The position numbers were made by a program, and so were the translations under genes. The notes below the pieces were generated by a model, which saw nothing but the letters and a program-made list of their open reading frames with translations, was not told the DNA's origin and made no database searches. 7,144 bases of DNA from Saprospiraceae bacterium. Its GTDB lineage: Bacteria > Bacteroidota > Bacteroidia > Chitinophagales > Saprospiraceae. Shown piece by piece: positions 1 to 5,148 of the stretch; positions within the stretch are counted from its first letter, which is position 1; every line of letters starts with the position of its first letter. The stretch lies in assembly GCA_020849825.1 (NCBI GenBank), contig JADZFP010000527.1:1-7144 (forward strand). Reading direction: 5' to 3'.

Positions 1-149
1 TCCTGCATTGGATGCAGGTGCAGGGGTGGACCCTGCGCGCCTGCCGGCAGTACGATGATCGTTTCGGTAAATGCGCCCCCGGTTTCGGCGGCCGGGCGCA
101 CAACGATGATTTGTGTTCCGGTGGCCAGGTTCTCGATGCGCTTTTGCAT
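1..149 (-). CDS. Cupin-domain protein, N-terminal part only (runs off the window)
   Basis: This gene reads on the minus strand from an ATG at 147-149 and is still open at base 1, so only about 49 residues are visible. They begin MQKRIENLATGTQIIVVRPA and continue to a PPLHLHPMQ segment. The G-x(5)-HxH pattern there (AGAQGPPLHLHP) is the first half of the classic cupin metal-binding motif, and the start of a small single-domain cupin_2 protein usually looks like this. The start lies 17 bases after the stop of the cytochrome c gene on the same strand, so the two are probably co-transcribed. What is seen: an open frame with a plausible start and a cupin-like HxH. What is inferred: that the full protein is a small cytoplasmic metal-binding cupin of unknown substrate. 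The glutamate and second cupin motif lie outside the window, so enzyme or sensor function cannot be judged. Confidence 0.75.
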   Translation of the reverse strand, partial: MQKRIENLATGTQIIVVRPAAETGGAFTETIIVLPAGAQGPPLHLHPMQ

Positions 150-166
150 GGCTTACGGGTATCCGA

Positions 167-1129
167 TTATTGCTGCTGCCCGTTGCGCTCAACCGGATGA
201 TGAATCGCCGGCACCGTGCGCAGATAAGCCCAGAGCGCGGAGATTTCCGTATCCGTCAGCATCGACATCGGGGGCATGGCAGGATGGAGCGAACGGCCGT
301 CGGGGCGTTTGCCGAAACGAACGGCTTCGGTAAACTGCGCCAGCGTCCAGTTGCCGATCCCGGTTTCCCGGTCGGGGGTGATATTGGCGGAGTTGATGTC
401 GAGTCCTTCCTTGGTGGTGATGGGGTTGCCGCCGCTGAAATAGCCTGTCGATTTTTCGGGTTCGAAGTCGTTGTTGGTTTCAAAACTGGCCGAGTGGCAG
501 CGGTAGCATTCCCAGCGACCCGTGGCGAGGTAACAGCCGTAGGCAAGCGTGTCGGCGGGCGATGGCGTGGGGATGGATTGTTGCGGGTAGCTGGTCGCCA
601 CGGGTTTGAGGAACATCTTGACAAACATCTTGCCTATGAATTTCAGATCTGCCGGCGGCTGCGGCTTGTCGACCGCCTGCACTTCGGGCGCATCGGAGCG
701 AAGAAAAGCGATGATGGCGGCGAGATCCTGGTCGGAGACCAGGGGGAAGGTCATCCAGGGGCCGGCGAAGTGTCCGTCTCTTTTGATGCCTGTGCGGAGC
801 AACAACGCCAGTTCGCCGTCGGTATAGGCGCCGATACCCGCGGCGGGGTGTTGAGTGATGTTGCCGGTCCAGAGTGTGCCAAAGACCGGATCGTCGAGCC
901 AGATCTCGCCGGACAACTTGCCATCGGACGCACGGTGGCAATGGGCGCAATCGGTCATAACAATCCGGCGCCCCTCGGCGACAAGCGCGCTGTCGGGCGT
1001 AATCGTCAGACCGGGGGGATTGACCGGGTAAACAGGGATGGCGGAGAACTGGATGTAAGCGGCAAGACCGATCACGATTGCCAGCAAACCCAGCATCAGA
1101 TAACCGAAAATTTTGAGTGCCTTTTTCAT
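167..1129 (-). CDS. Membrane-anchored diheme cytochrome c
   Basis: This 320-residue protein has two CxxCH heme-attachment motifs, CAHCH at residues 61-65 and CYRCH at 208-212. It is therefore a two-domain class I-type cytochrome c that would carry two covalent hemes on the periplasmic side. Residues 8-29 form one hydrophobic segment after a MKKALK start and no lipobox follows, so the protein is probably held by an uncleaved N-terminal anchor. Likely distal methionine ligands are M126 (GPWMTFP) for heme 1 and M285 or M288 (HPAMPPMSM) for heme 2; each lies before the expected C-terminal helix (DLAAIIAFLR; EISALWAYLR). The ATG at 1129 was preferred to an in-frame start further upstream because it places the basic-hydrophobic signal exactly at the N terminus. 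The partial cupin gene follows after 17 bases. Such proteins pass electrons between dehydrogenases and terminal oxidases; the partner here is unknown. Confidence 0.9.
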   Translation of the reverse strand: MKKALKIFGYLMLGLLAIVIGLAAYIQFSAIPVYPVNPPGLTITPDSALVAEGRRIVMTDCAHCHRASDGKLSGEIWLDDPVFGTLWTGNITQHPAAGIGAYTDGELALLLRTGIKRDGHFAGPWMTFPLVSDQDLAAIIAFLRSDAPEVQAVDKPQPPADLKFIGKMFVKMFLKPVATSYPQQSIPTPSPADTLAYGCYLATGRWECYRCHSASFETNNDFEPEKSTGYFSGGNPITTKEGLDINSANITPDRETGIGNWTLAQFTEAVRFGKRPDGRSLHPAMPPMSMLTDTEISALWAYLRTVPAIHHPVERNGQQQ

Positions 1130-1216
1130 TTTGTACGGGTGTGGGTGTTTATGCCGTTGGCGTTTGAAACATTGATGGCACAAAGGTGCGGGCCCACCCC
1201 GCCGGGGCACTATCAC

Positions 1217-1248
1217 ATTTGTCGCATAGGCTTGCTGATTTGTCGCAT
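1217..1248. repeat. Two 11-base direct repeats 21 bases apart (possible operator)
   Basis: ATTTGTCGCAT occurs perfectly at 1217-1227 and again at 1238-1248. The starts are 21 bases apart, about two turns of the DNA helix, so both copies face the same side. This arrangement is typical of paired binding sites for a transcription factor. The sites lie between the divergent cytochrome c and carbonic anhydrase genes, upstream of the weak -7 candidate for the cytochrome. The repeat is directly visible; binding by a regulator is inference. Confidence 0.45.
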
Positions 1249-1328
1249 GCGCGATTTTGGTGGCAAAAAGGGGCTTTTTCGATGCTTTTTGAGGCAAAAA
1301 CAGAACCTGCAAAAGAAACCCGGCGGCA

Positions 1329-1343
1329 AAGCCCGGCGGGCTT
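1329..1343. promoter_or_regulatory. 15-base palindrome upstream of carbonic anhydrase
   Basis: AAGCCCGGCGGGCTT is a perfect inverted repeat with 7-base arms around a central G. It lies 83 bases before the carbonic anhydrase ATG and just before the candidate -7 box at 1359-1366. It could be an operator or form a hairpin in a leader transcript. No U-run follows, so it does not look like a terminator. Its GGCAAAGCCCGGCG context is also found in the right arm of the repeats at 2261-2280 and 2619-2638, so it may be a fragment of similar repeat sequence. Confidence 0.3.
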
Positions 1344-1426
1344 CCGGGAATGTCCATCAAAATTTGTTGCTTTGCATGAACCCCTTGCCGCCGTTTTCAA
1401 CCGCCCACCGTTCATACTTACCCACC

Positions 1427-2077
1427 ATGTTCAGTTACGATCAGATTTTTGAAAACAACAAAAAATGGATTGCCGAAAAAACGGCGGGCAATTCCGATTT
1501 CTTCGCCAAACTGTCACAGGACCAAAACCCGGAATACCTGTACATCGGCTGCTCCGACAGCCGCGTGACGGCCGAAGAACTCATGGGCGCCCAACCCGGC
1601 GAAGTGTTCATCCACCGCAACGTCGCCAACGTGGTGGCCTCGATCGACCTGAACGTCATGTCGGTCATCCATTACGCGGTGCTGCACCTGGGCGTCAAAC
1701 ACATCGTGGTGTGCGGGCATTACAATTGCGGGGGTGTAAAAGCGGCCATGCAATCCAAAGACCTGGGGCTGCTCAATCCCTGGCTGCGCAACATCCGCGA
1801 CGTGTACCGCCTGCACAAAGACGAACTCAACGCCATCGACGACGAGCACCTGCGCTACGACCGGCTGGTCGAACTGAACGTGCAGGAACAATGCGTCAAC
1901 GTGATCAAAACCTCGGCCGTGCAAAAACGATTTATCCAGGAAGGATACCCGCTCGTACACGGCTGGGTGTTCGACCTGCGCACGGGCCGACTGAAAGACC
2001 TGAACATCGACTTCCCGCATATCCTGCACGAGATCCAGGAGATTTATAACCTGACCGGGGAAAACTGGTTTGATTGA
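1427..2077 (+). CDS. can: Beta-class carbonic anhydrase
   Basis: This 216-residue enzyme interconverts carbon dioxide and bicarbonate in the cytoplasm, supplying bicarbonate to carboxylases and helping pH balance. The zinc site is complete: C42, D44 and R46 in the CSDSR motif, H98 and C101 in HYNCGG. The numbering coincides with that of the E. coli Can protein as I remember it, and the length is close to that enzyme (about 220 residues). Other family signatures are FIHRNVANVV (61-70), the IHYAVLHLGVKHIVVCGH strand-helix unit (81-98), and HGWVFDLRTGRLKDL towards the C terminus. The ATG at 1427 was chosen because the family normally starts just before the YDQIFENNKKW segment; the same frame stays open far upstream, but only as antisense of the cytochrome gene. 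The gene stands alone on its strand: the cytochrome is divergent and the repeat region follows. No convincing terminator is seen after the stop. Confidence 0.97.
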   Translation: MFSYDQIFENNKKWIAEKTAGNSDFFAKLSQDQNPEYLYIGCSDSRVTAEELMGAQPGEVFIHRNVANVVASIDLNVMSVIHYAVLHLGVKHIVVCGHYNCGGVKAAMQSKDLGLLNPWLRNIRDVYRLHKDELNAIDDEHLRYDRLVELNVQEQCVNVIKTSAVQKRFIQEGYPLVHGWVFDLRTGRLKDLNIDFPHILHEIQEIYNLTGENWFD

Positions 2078-2121
2078 TTCGAATGGTTCGATTGGTTCCA
2101 CCGATGGCGATAGGCTGGGCT

Positions 2122-2168
2122 CGCTGGCGCTGGGCTTTGCCGCTGGCCCGCTGGCGCTGGGCTTTGCC
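2122..2168. repeat. 27-base tandem duplication at the edge of repeat copy A
   Basis: The 20-base word CGCTGGCGCTGGGCTTTGCC occurs at 2122-2141 and again at 2149-2168, a period of 27 bases. The second copy is the left arm of the hairpin element; the first is an extra copy outside it. Copy B of the element lacks this outer duplicate, so it is specific to the left end of the array. It probably arose by slippage or by a partial earlier insertion. Confidence 0.7.
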
Positions 2169-2326
2169 CAGTGCCGTGGTTCCCGCAAACCGGTTGTTCC
2201 ACTGAATTACACTGTTTTTACTGTACTGGCAATTGATACGTTGCCGGGAACCGGGACACCGGGCAAAGCCCGGCGCCAGCGAGGAAAGCAAGGGAGACGC
2301 AGACCGGGGATTTCGGAGAAATCCTG
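2136..2326. repeat. Repeat copy A: hairpin-forming element
   Basis: Bases 2136-2280 match 2494-2638 at 142 of 145 positions without gaps, and the similarity continues with a few changes and one single-base gap to 2326. Inside the unit, 2150-2188 and 2241-2280 are imperfect inverted repeats (34 of 39 aligned positions pair, one bulge), so the transcript or single strand could fold into a long hairpin around a loop of about 52 bases. The inner part contains several ACTG words. It ends in palindrome P1 (2308-2324). No coding capacity is convincing. It could be a miniature inverted-repeat element or a structured RNA; no transposase is present to decide. Confidence 0.85.
2308..2324. repeat. Palindrome P1 (GGA loop)
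   Basis: GGATTTCGGAGAAATCC has 7-base complementary arms around GGA. It ends repeat copy A. On the reverse strand it is preceded by GCTACAAAAGC, resembling the GCTACAAATGC head that precedes P4 on the plus strand, so P1 and P4 are members of one family in opposite orientation. Confidence 0.8.
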
Positions 2327-2358
2327 CTTTTGTAGCACAAGATGCCACAATCTCATAA

Positions 2359-2375
2359 CGACTTCGGAGAAGTCG
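2359..2375. repeat. Palindrome P2 (GGA loop)
   Basis: CGACTTCGGAGAAGTCG has 7-base arms around GGA. Compared with P1, two arm positions differ and in both cases the pairing base on the other arm has changed too, so base pairing is kept. P2 and P3 face each other around the palindrome TTGTACAA. Confidence 0.8.
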
Positions 2376-2393
2376 CGTCCTTGTACAAATGCC

Positions 2394-2410
2394 GGACTTC
2401 TCCGAAGTCC
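2394..2410. repeat. Palindrome P3 (TCC loop)
   Basis: GGACTTCTCCGAAGTCC has 7-base arms around TCC, the reverse orientation of P2. It is preceded by TACAAATGCC, nearly the same head as before P4 (TACAAATGCG). The 15-base cores of P2 and P3 are exact reverse complements of each other. Confidence 0.8.
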
Positions 2411-2443
2411 TGAAAAACGGGGCCAAACGTGGCTACAAATGCG

Positions 2444-2460
2444 GGATTTCTCCGAAATCC
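2444..2460. repeat. Palindrome P4 (TCC loop)
   Basis: GGATTTCTCCGAAATCC has 7-base arms around TCC and is the exact reverse complement of P1 and P5. It is preceded by GCTACAAATGC and followed by a 26-base tail (2461-2486) that is also found after P5. Confidence 0.8.
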
Positions 2461-2486
2461 TGATTTGCATACTGCCTCTCGCTGAC
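2461..2486. repeat. 26-base tail, first copy
   Basis: The 26 bases directly after P4 recur exactly at 2682-2707, directly after P5. They begin TGATTTGCATACTG and end TCGCTGAC. Together with the hairpin element they show that the second repeat unit is an internally shortened copy of the first. Confidence 0.8.
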
Positions 2487-2493
2487 GACAGGA

Positions 2494-2683
2494 TTTGCCG
2501 CTGGCCCGCTGGCGCTGGGCTTTGCCCAGTGCCGTGGTTCCCGCAAACCGGTTGTTCTACTGAATTACACTGTGTTTACTGTACAGGCAATTGATACGTT
2601 GCCGGGAACCGGGACACCGGGCAAAGCCCGGCGCCAGCAAGGACAACAAGGGGGCGCAGACCGGGGATTTCGGAGAAATCCTG
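2494..2683. repeat. Repeat copy B: hairpin-forming element
   Basis: This is the second copy of the element, offset by 358 bases from copy A. The inverted arms are 2508-2546 and 2599-2638. Over the first 145 bases only three positions differ from copy A (2558, 2574 and 2585), and all three lie in the central loop segment, none in the arms. The copy ends in palindrome P5 and then joins the tail that follows P4 in the first unit. Confidence 0.85.
2665..2681. repeat. Palindrome P5 (GGA loop)
   Basis: GGATTTCGGAGAAATCC is identical to P1. Its left flank (CGCAGACCG) matches that of P1 while its right flank (26 bases) matches that of P4, so the hairpin sits exactly at a junction between two repeat parts. 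Confidence 0.8.
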
Positions 2684-2707
2684 ATTTGCATACTGCCTCT
2701 CGCTGAC
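2682..2707. repeat. 26-base tail, second copy
   Basis: This is an exact copy of 2461-2486, placed directly after P5. Sequence similarity between the two units stops soon after it (GACGACAGG against GACAACGGG). Confidence 0.8.
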
Positions 2708-2740
2708 AACGGGCAAAGCCGCCGCCGGATCGCCCCCGAT

Positions 2741-2779
2741 AAAAAAAGGCTGCCTCCTGTATGCACAGGAAGCAGCCTT
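2741..2779 (-). terminator. Intrinsic terminator for the minus-strand synthase gene
   Basis: Bases 2746-2760 and 2765-2779 pair at 14 of 15 positions around the loop ATGC. Read on the minus strand, the hairpin is followed by seven T (complement of the A-run 2741-2747), the form of a rho-independent terminator. It lies about 90 bases after the stop of the alpha-oxoamine synthase gene. On the plus strand no T-run follows, so it would act mainly for the minus-strand unit. Confidence 0.85.
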
Positions 2780-2837
2780 ACAAACGTATGAACGCCTTGT
2801 ATACCTCGCGTCGCCAGGGTTTTAAGCATACGGTTTT

Positions 2838-2867
2838 ATAAACCCTATAAACCCTAATATCAACCCT
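2838..2867. repeat. Short AACCCT-type tandem repeats
   Basis: ATAAACCCT occurs twice in direct succession (2838-2846, 2847-2855), and a related ATCAACCCT follows at 2859-2867. The repeats fill the gap between the synthase stop codon and the terminator. They are too short to say more; simple slippage would explain them. Confidence 0.5.
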
Positions 2868-2870
2868 GAT

Positions 2871-4115
2871 TTACACGATCGGTTGCGGCACATAGTTTTT
2901 GTAAGCGCCGGCCACCATTTTTTCGCGTACGGCGGAGAAGGCATCGAGCGTGATGCGGATGTCTTCGTCGGTATGCGAAGCCGTGGGGATGAGGCGCAGG
3001 ATAATCATGCCTTTCGGGATGACCGGGTACACCACGATAGAGCAGAAGACGCCGTAGTTTTCGCGCATGTCTTTTACCAGCGCCATGGCTTCTTCCACTT
3101 CGCCGTGCATGTACACGGGCGTCACGCAGGTGTTGGTATCACCGATGTCGAAACCGCGCTCTTTGAGACCGCCCTGGAGATTGCGGACGTTGTTCCAGAG
3201 TTTTTCGCGCAGTTGCGGCTGGGTTTTGAGCAGTTCGAAACGTTTGAGTGCGCCTTCGACCAGGGGCATGGGCAGAGATTTGGCGAAGATTTGCGAGCGC
3301 ATGTTGTAGCGCAGGAACTGGATGATCTCTTTTTGACCGGCCACGAAAGCGCCGATGAGGGCCATACTTTTCGCGAAGGTGCTGAAATAGAGGTCCACGT
3401 CGTCGGTTACGCCCTGTTCTTCAGCAGCGCCGGCGCCGGTTTTGCCGAGCATGCCGAAGCCGTGTGCGTCGTCGATGAGCAGGCGGAAGCCGTATTTTTC
3501 TTTCAGGGCCACGATCTCGCGCAGTTTGCCCTGATCGCCGCGCATACCGAATACGCCTTCGGTGATGACGAGGATACCGCCGCCGGTTTCGTCGGTGATT
3601 CTTTTGGCGCGTTCGAGGTTTTTATCGAGGCTGGCCACGTCGTTGTGTACGAAGGCGAAACGTTTGCCCATGTGCATACGCACGGCGTCGACGATACAGG
3701 CATGGCTTTCGGCGTCGTACACCACTACGTCGTGGCGGGTCAGCAGCGCGTCGATGACGGAGAGGATGCCCTGGTAGCCGTAGTTGAGCAGGTAGCCATC
3801 TTCTTTGCCGACAAAATGAGCCAGGCCCGTTTCGAGCTGGCGGTGCAGTTTGGTTTCGCCCGACATCATGCGGGCGCCCATCGGATAGGCAAGTCCCCAA
3901 CGAGCGGCTGCTTCGGCATCGGCCTTGCGCACTTCGGGGTGGTTGGCCAGACCGAGGTAGTTATTGATACTCCAGCAAATGACTTCTTTGCCTTTGAAGG
4001 TCATGCGGTTGCCCAGCTCGCCTTCGAGTTGGGGAAACATGTAATAGCCGTCTGCAACTTCTGCGTATTTGCCCAGCGGGCCGGCTTGTTGGAGGATACG
4101 GTCGAACAAATCCAT
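2871..4115 (-). CDS. Alpha-oxoamine synthase (serine palmitoyltransferase / cysteate acyltransferase / KBL-like)
   Basis: This 414-residue PLP enzyme belongs to the family that condenses an amino acid with an acyl thioester, losing carbon dioxide, to give a 3-keto amine. Visible landmarks are H138 in DAESHACIVD (stacks on PLP), DDAHGFG at 215-221 (D215 or D216 and H218 contact the cofactor), K249 in STFAKSMA (Schiff-base lysine) and R374 in ILRLIPTASHT (substrate carboxylate). The ATG at 4115 gives the MDLFDRILQQAGPLGKYAE start that I recall from flavobacterial homologues; the upstream in-frame TTG at 4160 is less likely. Possible activities are serine palmitoyltransferase, 2-amino-3-ketobutyrate ligase or cysteate-fatty acyltransferase of sulfonolipid synthesis. 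The sequence differs clearly from the Bacteroides serine palmitoyltransferase as I remember it. The oxygenase gene lies 51 bases upstream and a terminator follows, so the two likely share a transcript. Substrate remains undecided. Confidence 0.9.
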   Translation of the reverse strand: MDLFDRILQQAGPLGKYAEVADGYYMFPQLEGELGNRMTFKGKEVICWSINNYLGLANHPEVRKADAEAAARWGLAYPMGARMMSGETKLHRQLETGLAHFVGKEDGYLLNYGYQGILSVIDALLTRHDVVVYDAESHACIVDAVRMHMGKRFAFVHNDVASLDKNLERAKRITDETGGGILVITEGVFGMRGDQGKLREIVALKEKYGFRLLIDDAHGFGMLGKTGAGAAEEQGVTDDVDLYFSTFAKSMALIGAFVAGQKEIIQFLRYNMRSQIFAKSLPMPLVEGALKRFELLKTQPQLREKLWNNVRNLQGGLKERGFDIGDTNTCVTPVYMHGEVEEAMALVKDMRENYGVFCSIVVYPVIPKGMIILRLIPTASHTDEDIRITLDAFSAVREKMVAGAYKNYVPQPIV

Positions 4116-4166
4116 GCTCTGAAAAATATAAAGGGTTGAATATGAACTCAAAAAGTACAATACGAA

Positions 4167-5021
4167 TCAGGCGGCGTGGAGCGCTTCCTCGGCGTTTTTG
4201 CGGGCCTGCTCTTCTTTCCAGGTTTTCCAGCGCGGACCCATGACGGCGTTCATGCCCTTGTCGATCATGAAGTGACGGGCGATGTTCCAGAGGCCGCGGG
4301 CCTGGGTAAACACCGAGTCGCGGGAGCGCAGGCTGATGGAGTAGCCGCCATCCATGTACACGATATAGTGCCACCACAGCGCGGGGATGAAGAGCGTTTC
4401 GCCGTGGTAAAGGATGGTTTCGTGGCCCACGGTTTTGTGCAGGGCGGGGTATTTTTCGTAGTCGGGCTTGAGCGGATTGACGTGGCTCTGCACCGTGTAC
4501 GGGTGTTGGTACAGCAGGGGGCTCTGCGCCTGATCGAACAGGACGATATGTTTGCGCGTCCAGAAGTGGGTATGGAACACGTTGGAGCAATCGATATCGT
4601 AGTGCAGGTTGGTCACTGCGCCGGCGCCGCCGAAGAACATGAAGGGGTATTTGTCCACCCAGCCGTCGCAGATGGTCGGGTTGGCCACGTCGTGGATCAG
4701 TTCGCGGGCGTGGTCGAAGATGTTCCAGAGGAAGATGCGGTATTCGGTCGGGCCTTTCTGGATCATGTCGAGGTATTCCCCGAATTTCATGGTCAGATGG
4801 CTTTTCATATAGTTGGGGCCCGGCTTGTGGTAATCGGGGCCGACCACCGGCACATCGAGGTTTCCGTAGTGCGATTTCAGGAACTCAGGCGTCCATTTGT
4901 TTATAGCAGCCCAGTCTTTGGACAAGTCGGTGAAAACAACCGGTTTCTTTGGTTTAAGGTAGTTTTCGATGAATTCCTCGCGGGACAGTCCGGTCCGGCG
5001 ATCGATAGGTATCAATTCCAT
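4167..5021 (-). CDS. JmjC / cupin_8-type putative Fe(II)/2-oxoglutarate oxygenase
   Basis: This 284-residue protein has the layout of cupin-like JmjC oxygenases. An N-terminal segment (SREEFIENYLKPKKPVVF, 13-30) is typical of the entry to this fold. The iron-binding triad is probably H140 and D142 (NLHYDID) with H218 (PALWWHYIV). K157 in FWTRKHIVLFD could bind 2-oxoglutarate, and LFIPALWWHYI (210-220) is the family's second strand motif. The triad suggests an active hydroxylase rather than a dead homologue. The start is the ATG at 5021; a TTG six bases upstream is less likely. It precedes the alpha-oxoamine synthase by 51 bases on the same strand, and I recall this pair being adjacent in other Bacteroidota. 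Substrates in the family include proteins, small metabolites and lipids; a lipid substrate is inferred here only from the neighbour. No signal peptide is seen, so it should be cytoplasmic. Confidence 0.87.
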   Translation of the reverse strand: MELIPIDRRTGLSREEFIENYLKPKKPVVFTDLSKDWAAINKWTPEFLKSHYGNLDVPVVGPDYHKPGPNYMKSHLTMKFGEYLDMIQKGPTEYRIFLWNIFDHARELIHDVANPTICDGWVDKYPFMFFGGAGAVTNLHYDIDCSNVFHTHFWTRKHIVLFDQAQSPLLYQHPYTVQSHVNPLKPDYEKYPALHKTVGHETILYHGETLFIPALWWHYIVYMDGGYSISLRSRDSVFTQARGLWNIARHFMIDKGMNAVMGPRWKTWKEEQARKNAEEALHAA

Positions 5022-5039
5022 AATCAACAGAAGTTTATG

Positions 5040-5148
5040 TGTTGAATGAGGAAGGATGAATTACTGATGAATGATAAATGGGTTCGATAGCGGGTCAATT
5101 CATCATTTATCATTCATCAGTAATTCATCATTGATTCATCATTCAACA
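5040..5148. repeat. Long AT-rich inverted repeat between two genes
   Basis: Bases 5055-5080 and 5104-5129 are perfect 26-base inverted repeats around a 23-base loop. A further outer stem pairs 5040-5048 with 5140-5148. The arms are built of degenerate ATGATGAAT words and are AT-rich in an otherwise GC-rich window. The structure fills the gap between the beta-synthase stop and the oxygenase start, and the outer right arm overlaps the last codons of the beta-synthase. It lacks a T-run, so it is not a standard terminator. It could modulate read-through or messenger stability, or be a mobile intergenic repeat. Confidence 0.85.

Larger units (their letters stand above)
1130..1426. promoter_or_regulatory. 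Divergent intergenic region between cytochrome c and carbonic anhydrase
   Basis: No gene is visible in these 297 bases; they must carry the promoters of both flanking genes. On the minus strand, CACCTTTG (1181-1188) matches seven of eight positions of the Bacteroidota -7 box TAnnTTTG and lies about 50 bases before the cytochrome start. On the plus strand, AAAATTTG (1359-1366) also matches seven of eight and lies about 60 bases before the carbonic anhydrase start. Neither has a clear -33 box, so both are weak candidates. An 11-base direct repeat (1217-1248) and a 15-base palindrome (1329-1343) are listed separately. Confidence 0.4.
2078..2870. other. 793-base gene-free region rich in structured repeats
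   Basis: I find no credible gene between the carbonic anhydrase stop and the synthase stop; the short open frames here run across the repeats and resemble no family I know. The stretch holds a tandem 27-base duplication (2122-2168), two copies of a long hairpin element (2136-2326 and 2494-2683), five 17-base palindromes, a 26-base tail present twice, a terminator for the minus-strand genes (2741-2779) and AACCCT-type short repeats (2838-2867). Each is described separately. The region lies between two convergent transcription units, a common position for repeat accumulation. Confidence 0.85.

Noticed and set aside
2..18. Hairpin CCTGCAT-TGG-ATGCAGG as a regulatory site
   Set aside because: It lies within the cupin coding sequence at the HLHPMQ codons, so coding constraint and chance explain it well enough.
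113..1426. Long plus-strand open frame running into the carbonic anhydrase
   Set aside because: It is antisense to the diheme cytochrome c, whose two CxxCH motifs and N-terminal anchor are convincing. The plus-strand translation upstream of 1427 has no recognisable domain.
2070..2594. 174-residue plus-strand frame in the repeat region
   Set aside because: It crosses both repeat copies, so its translation repeats itself, and it starts inside the carbonic anhydrase gene. No protein family is evident.
2308..2681. CRISPR array
   Set aside because: The five palindromes have irregular spacing (35 to over 200 bases), two orientations and no uniform spacers, and no cas gene is present.
2122..2707. 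Retron or diversity-generating retroelement RNA
   Set aside because: The inverted arms are suggestive, but there is no reverse transcriptase, target repeat or accessory gene in the window.
2883..4139. 418-residue plus-strand frame
   Set aside because: It is the complement of the alpha-oxoamine synthase, with a His- and Val-rich translation typical of an antisense frame in GC-rich DNA.
4176..5045. 289-residue plus-strand frame opposite the oxygenase
   Set aside because: It mirrors the JmjC-type gene and shows no family motif.
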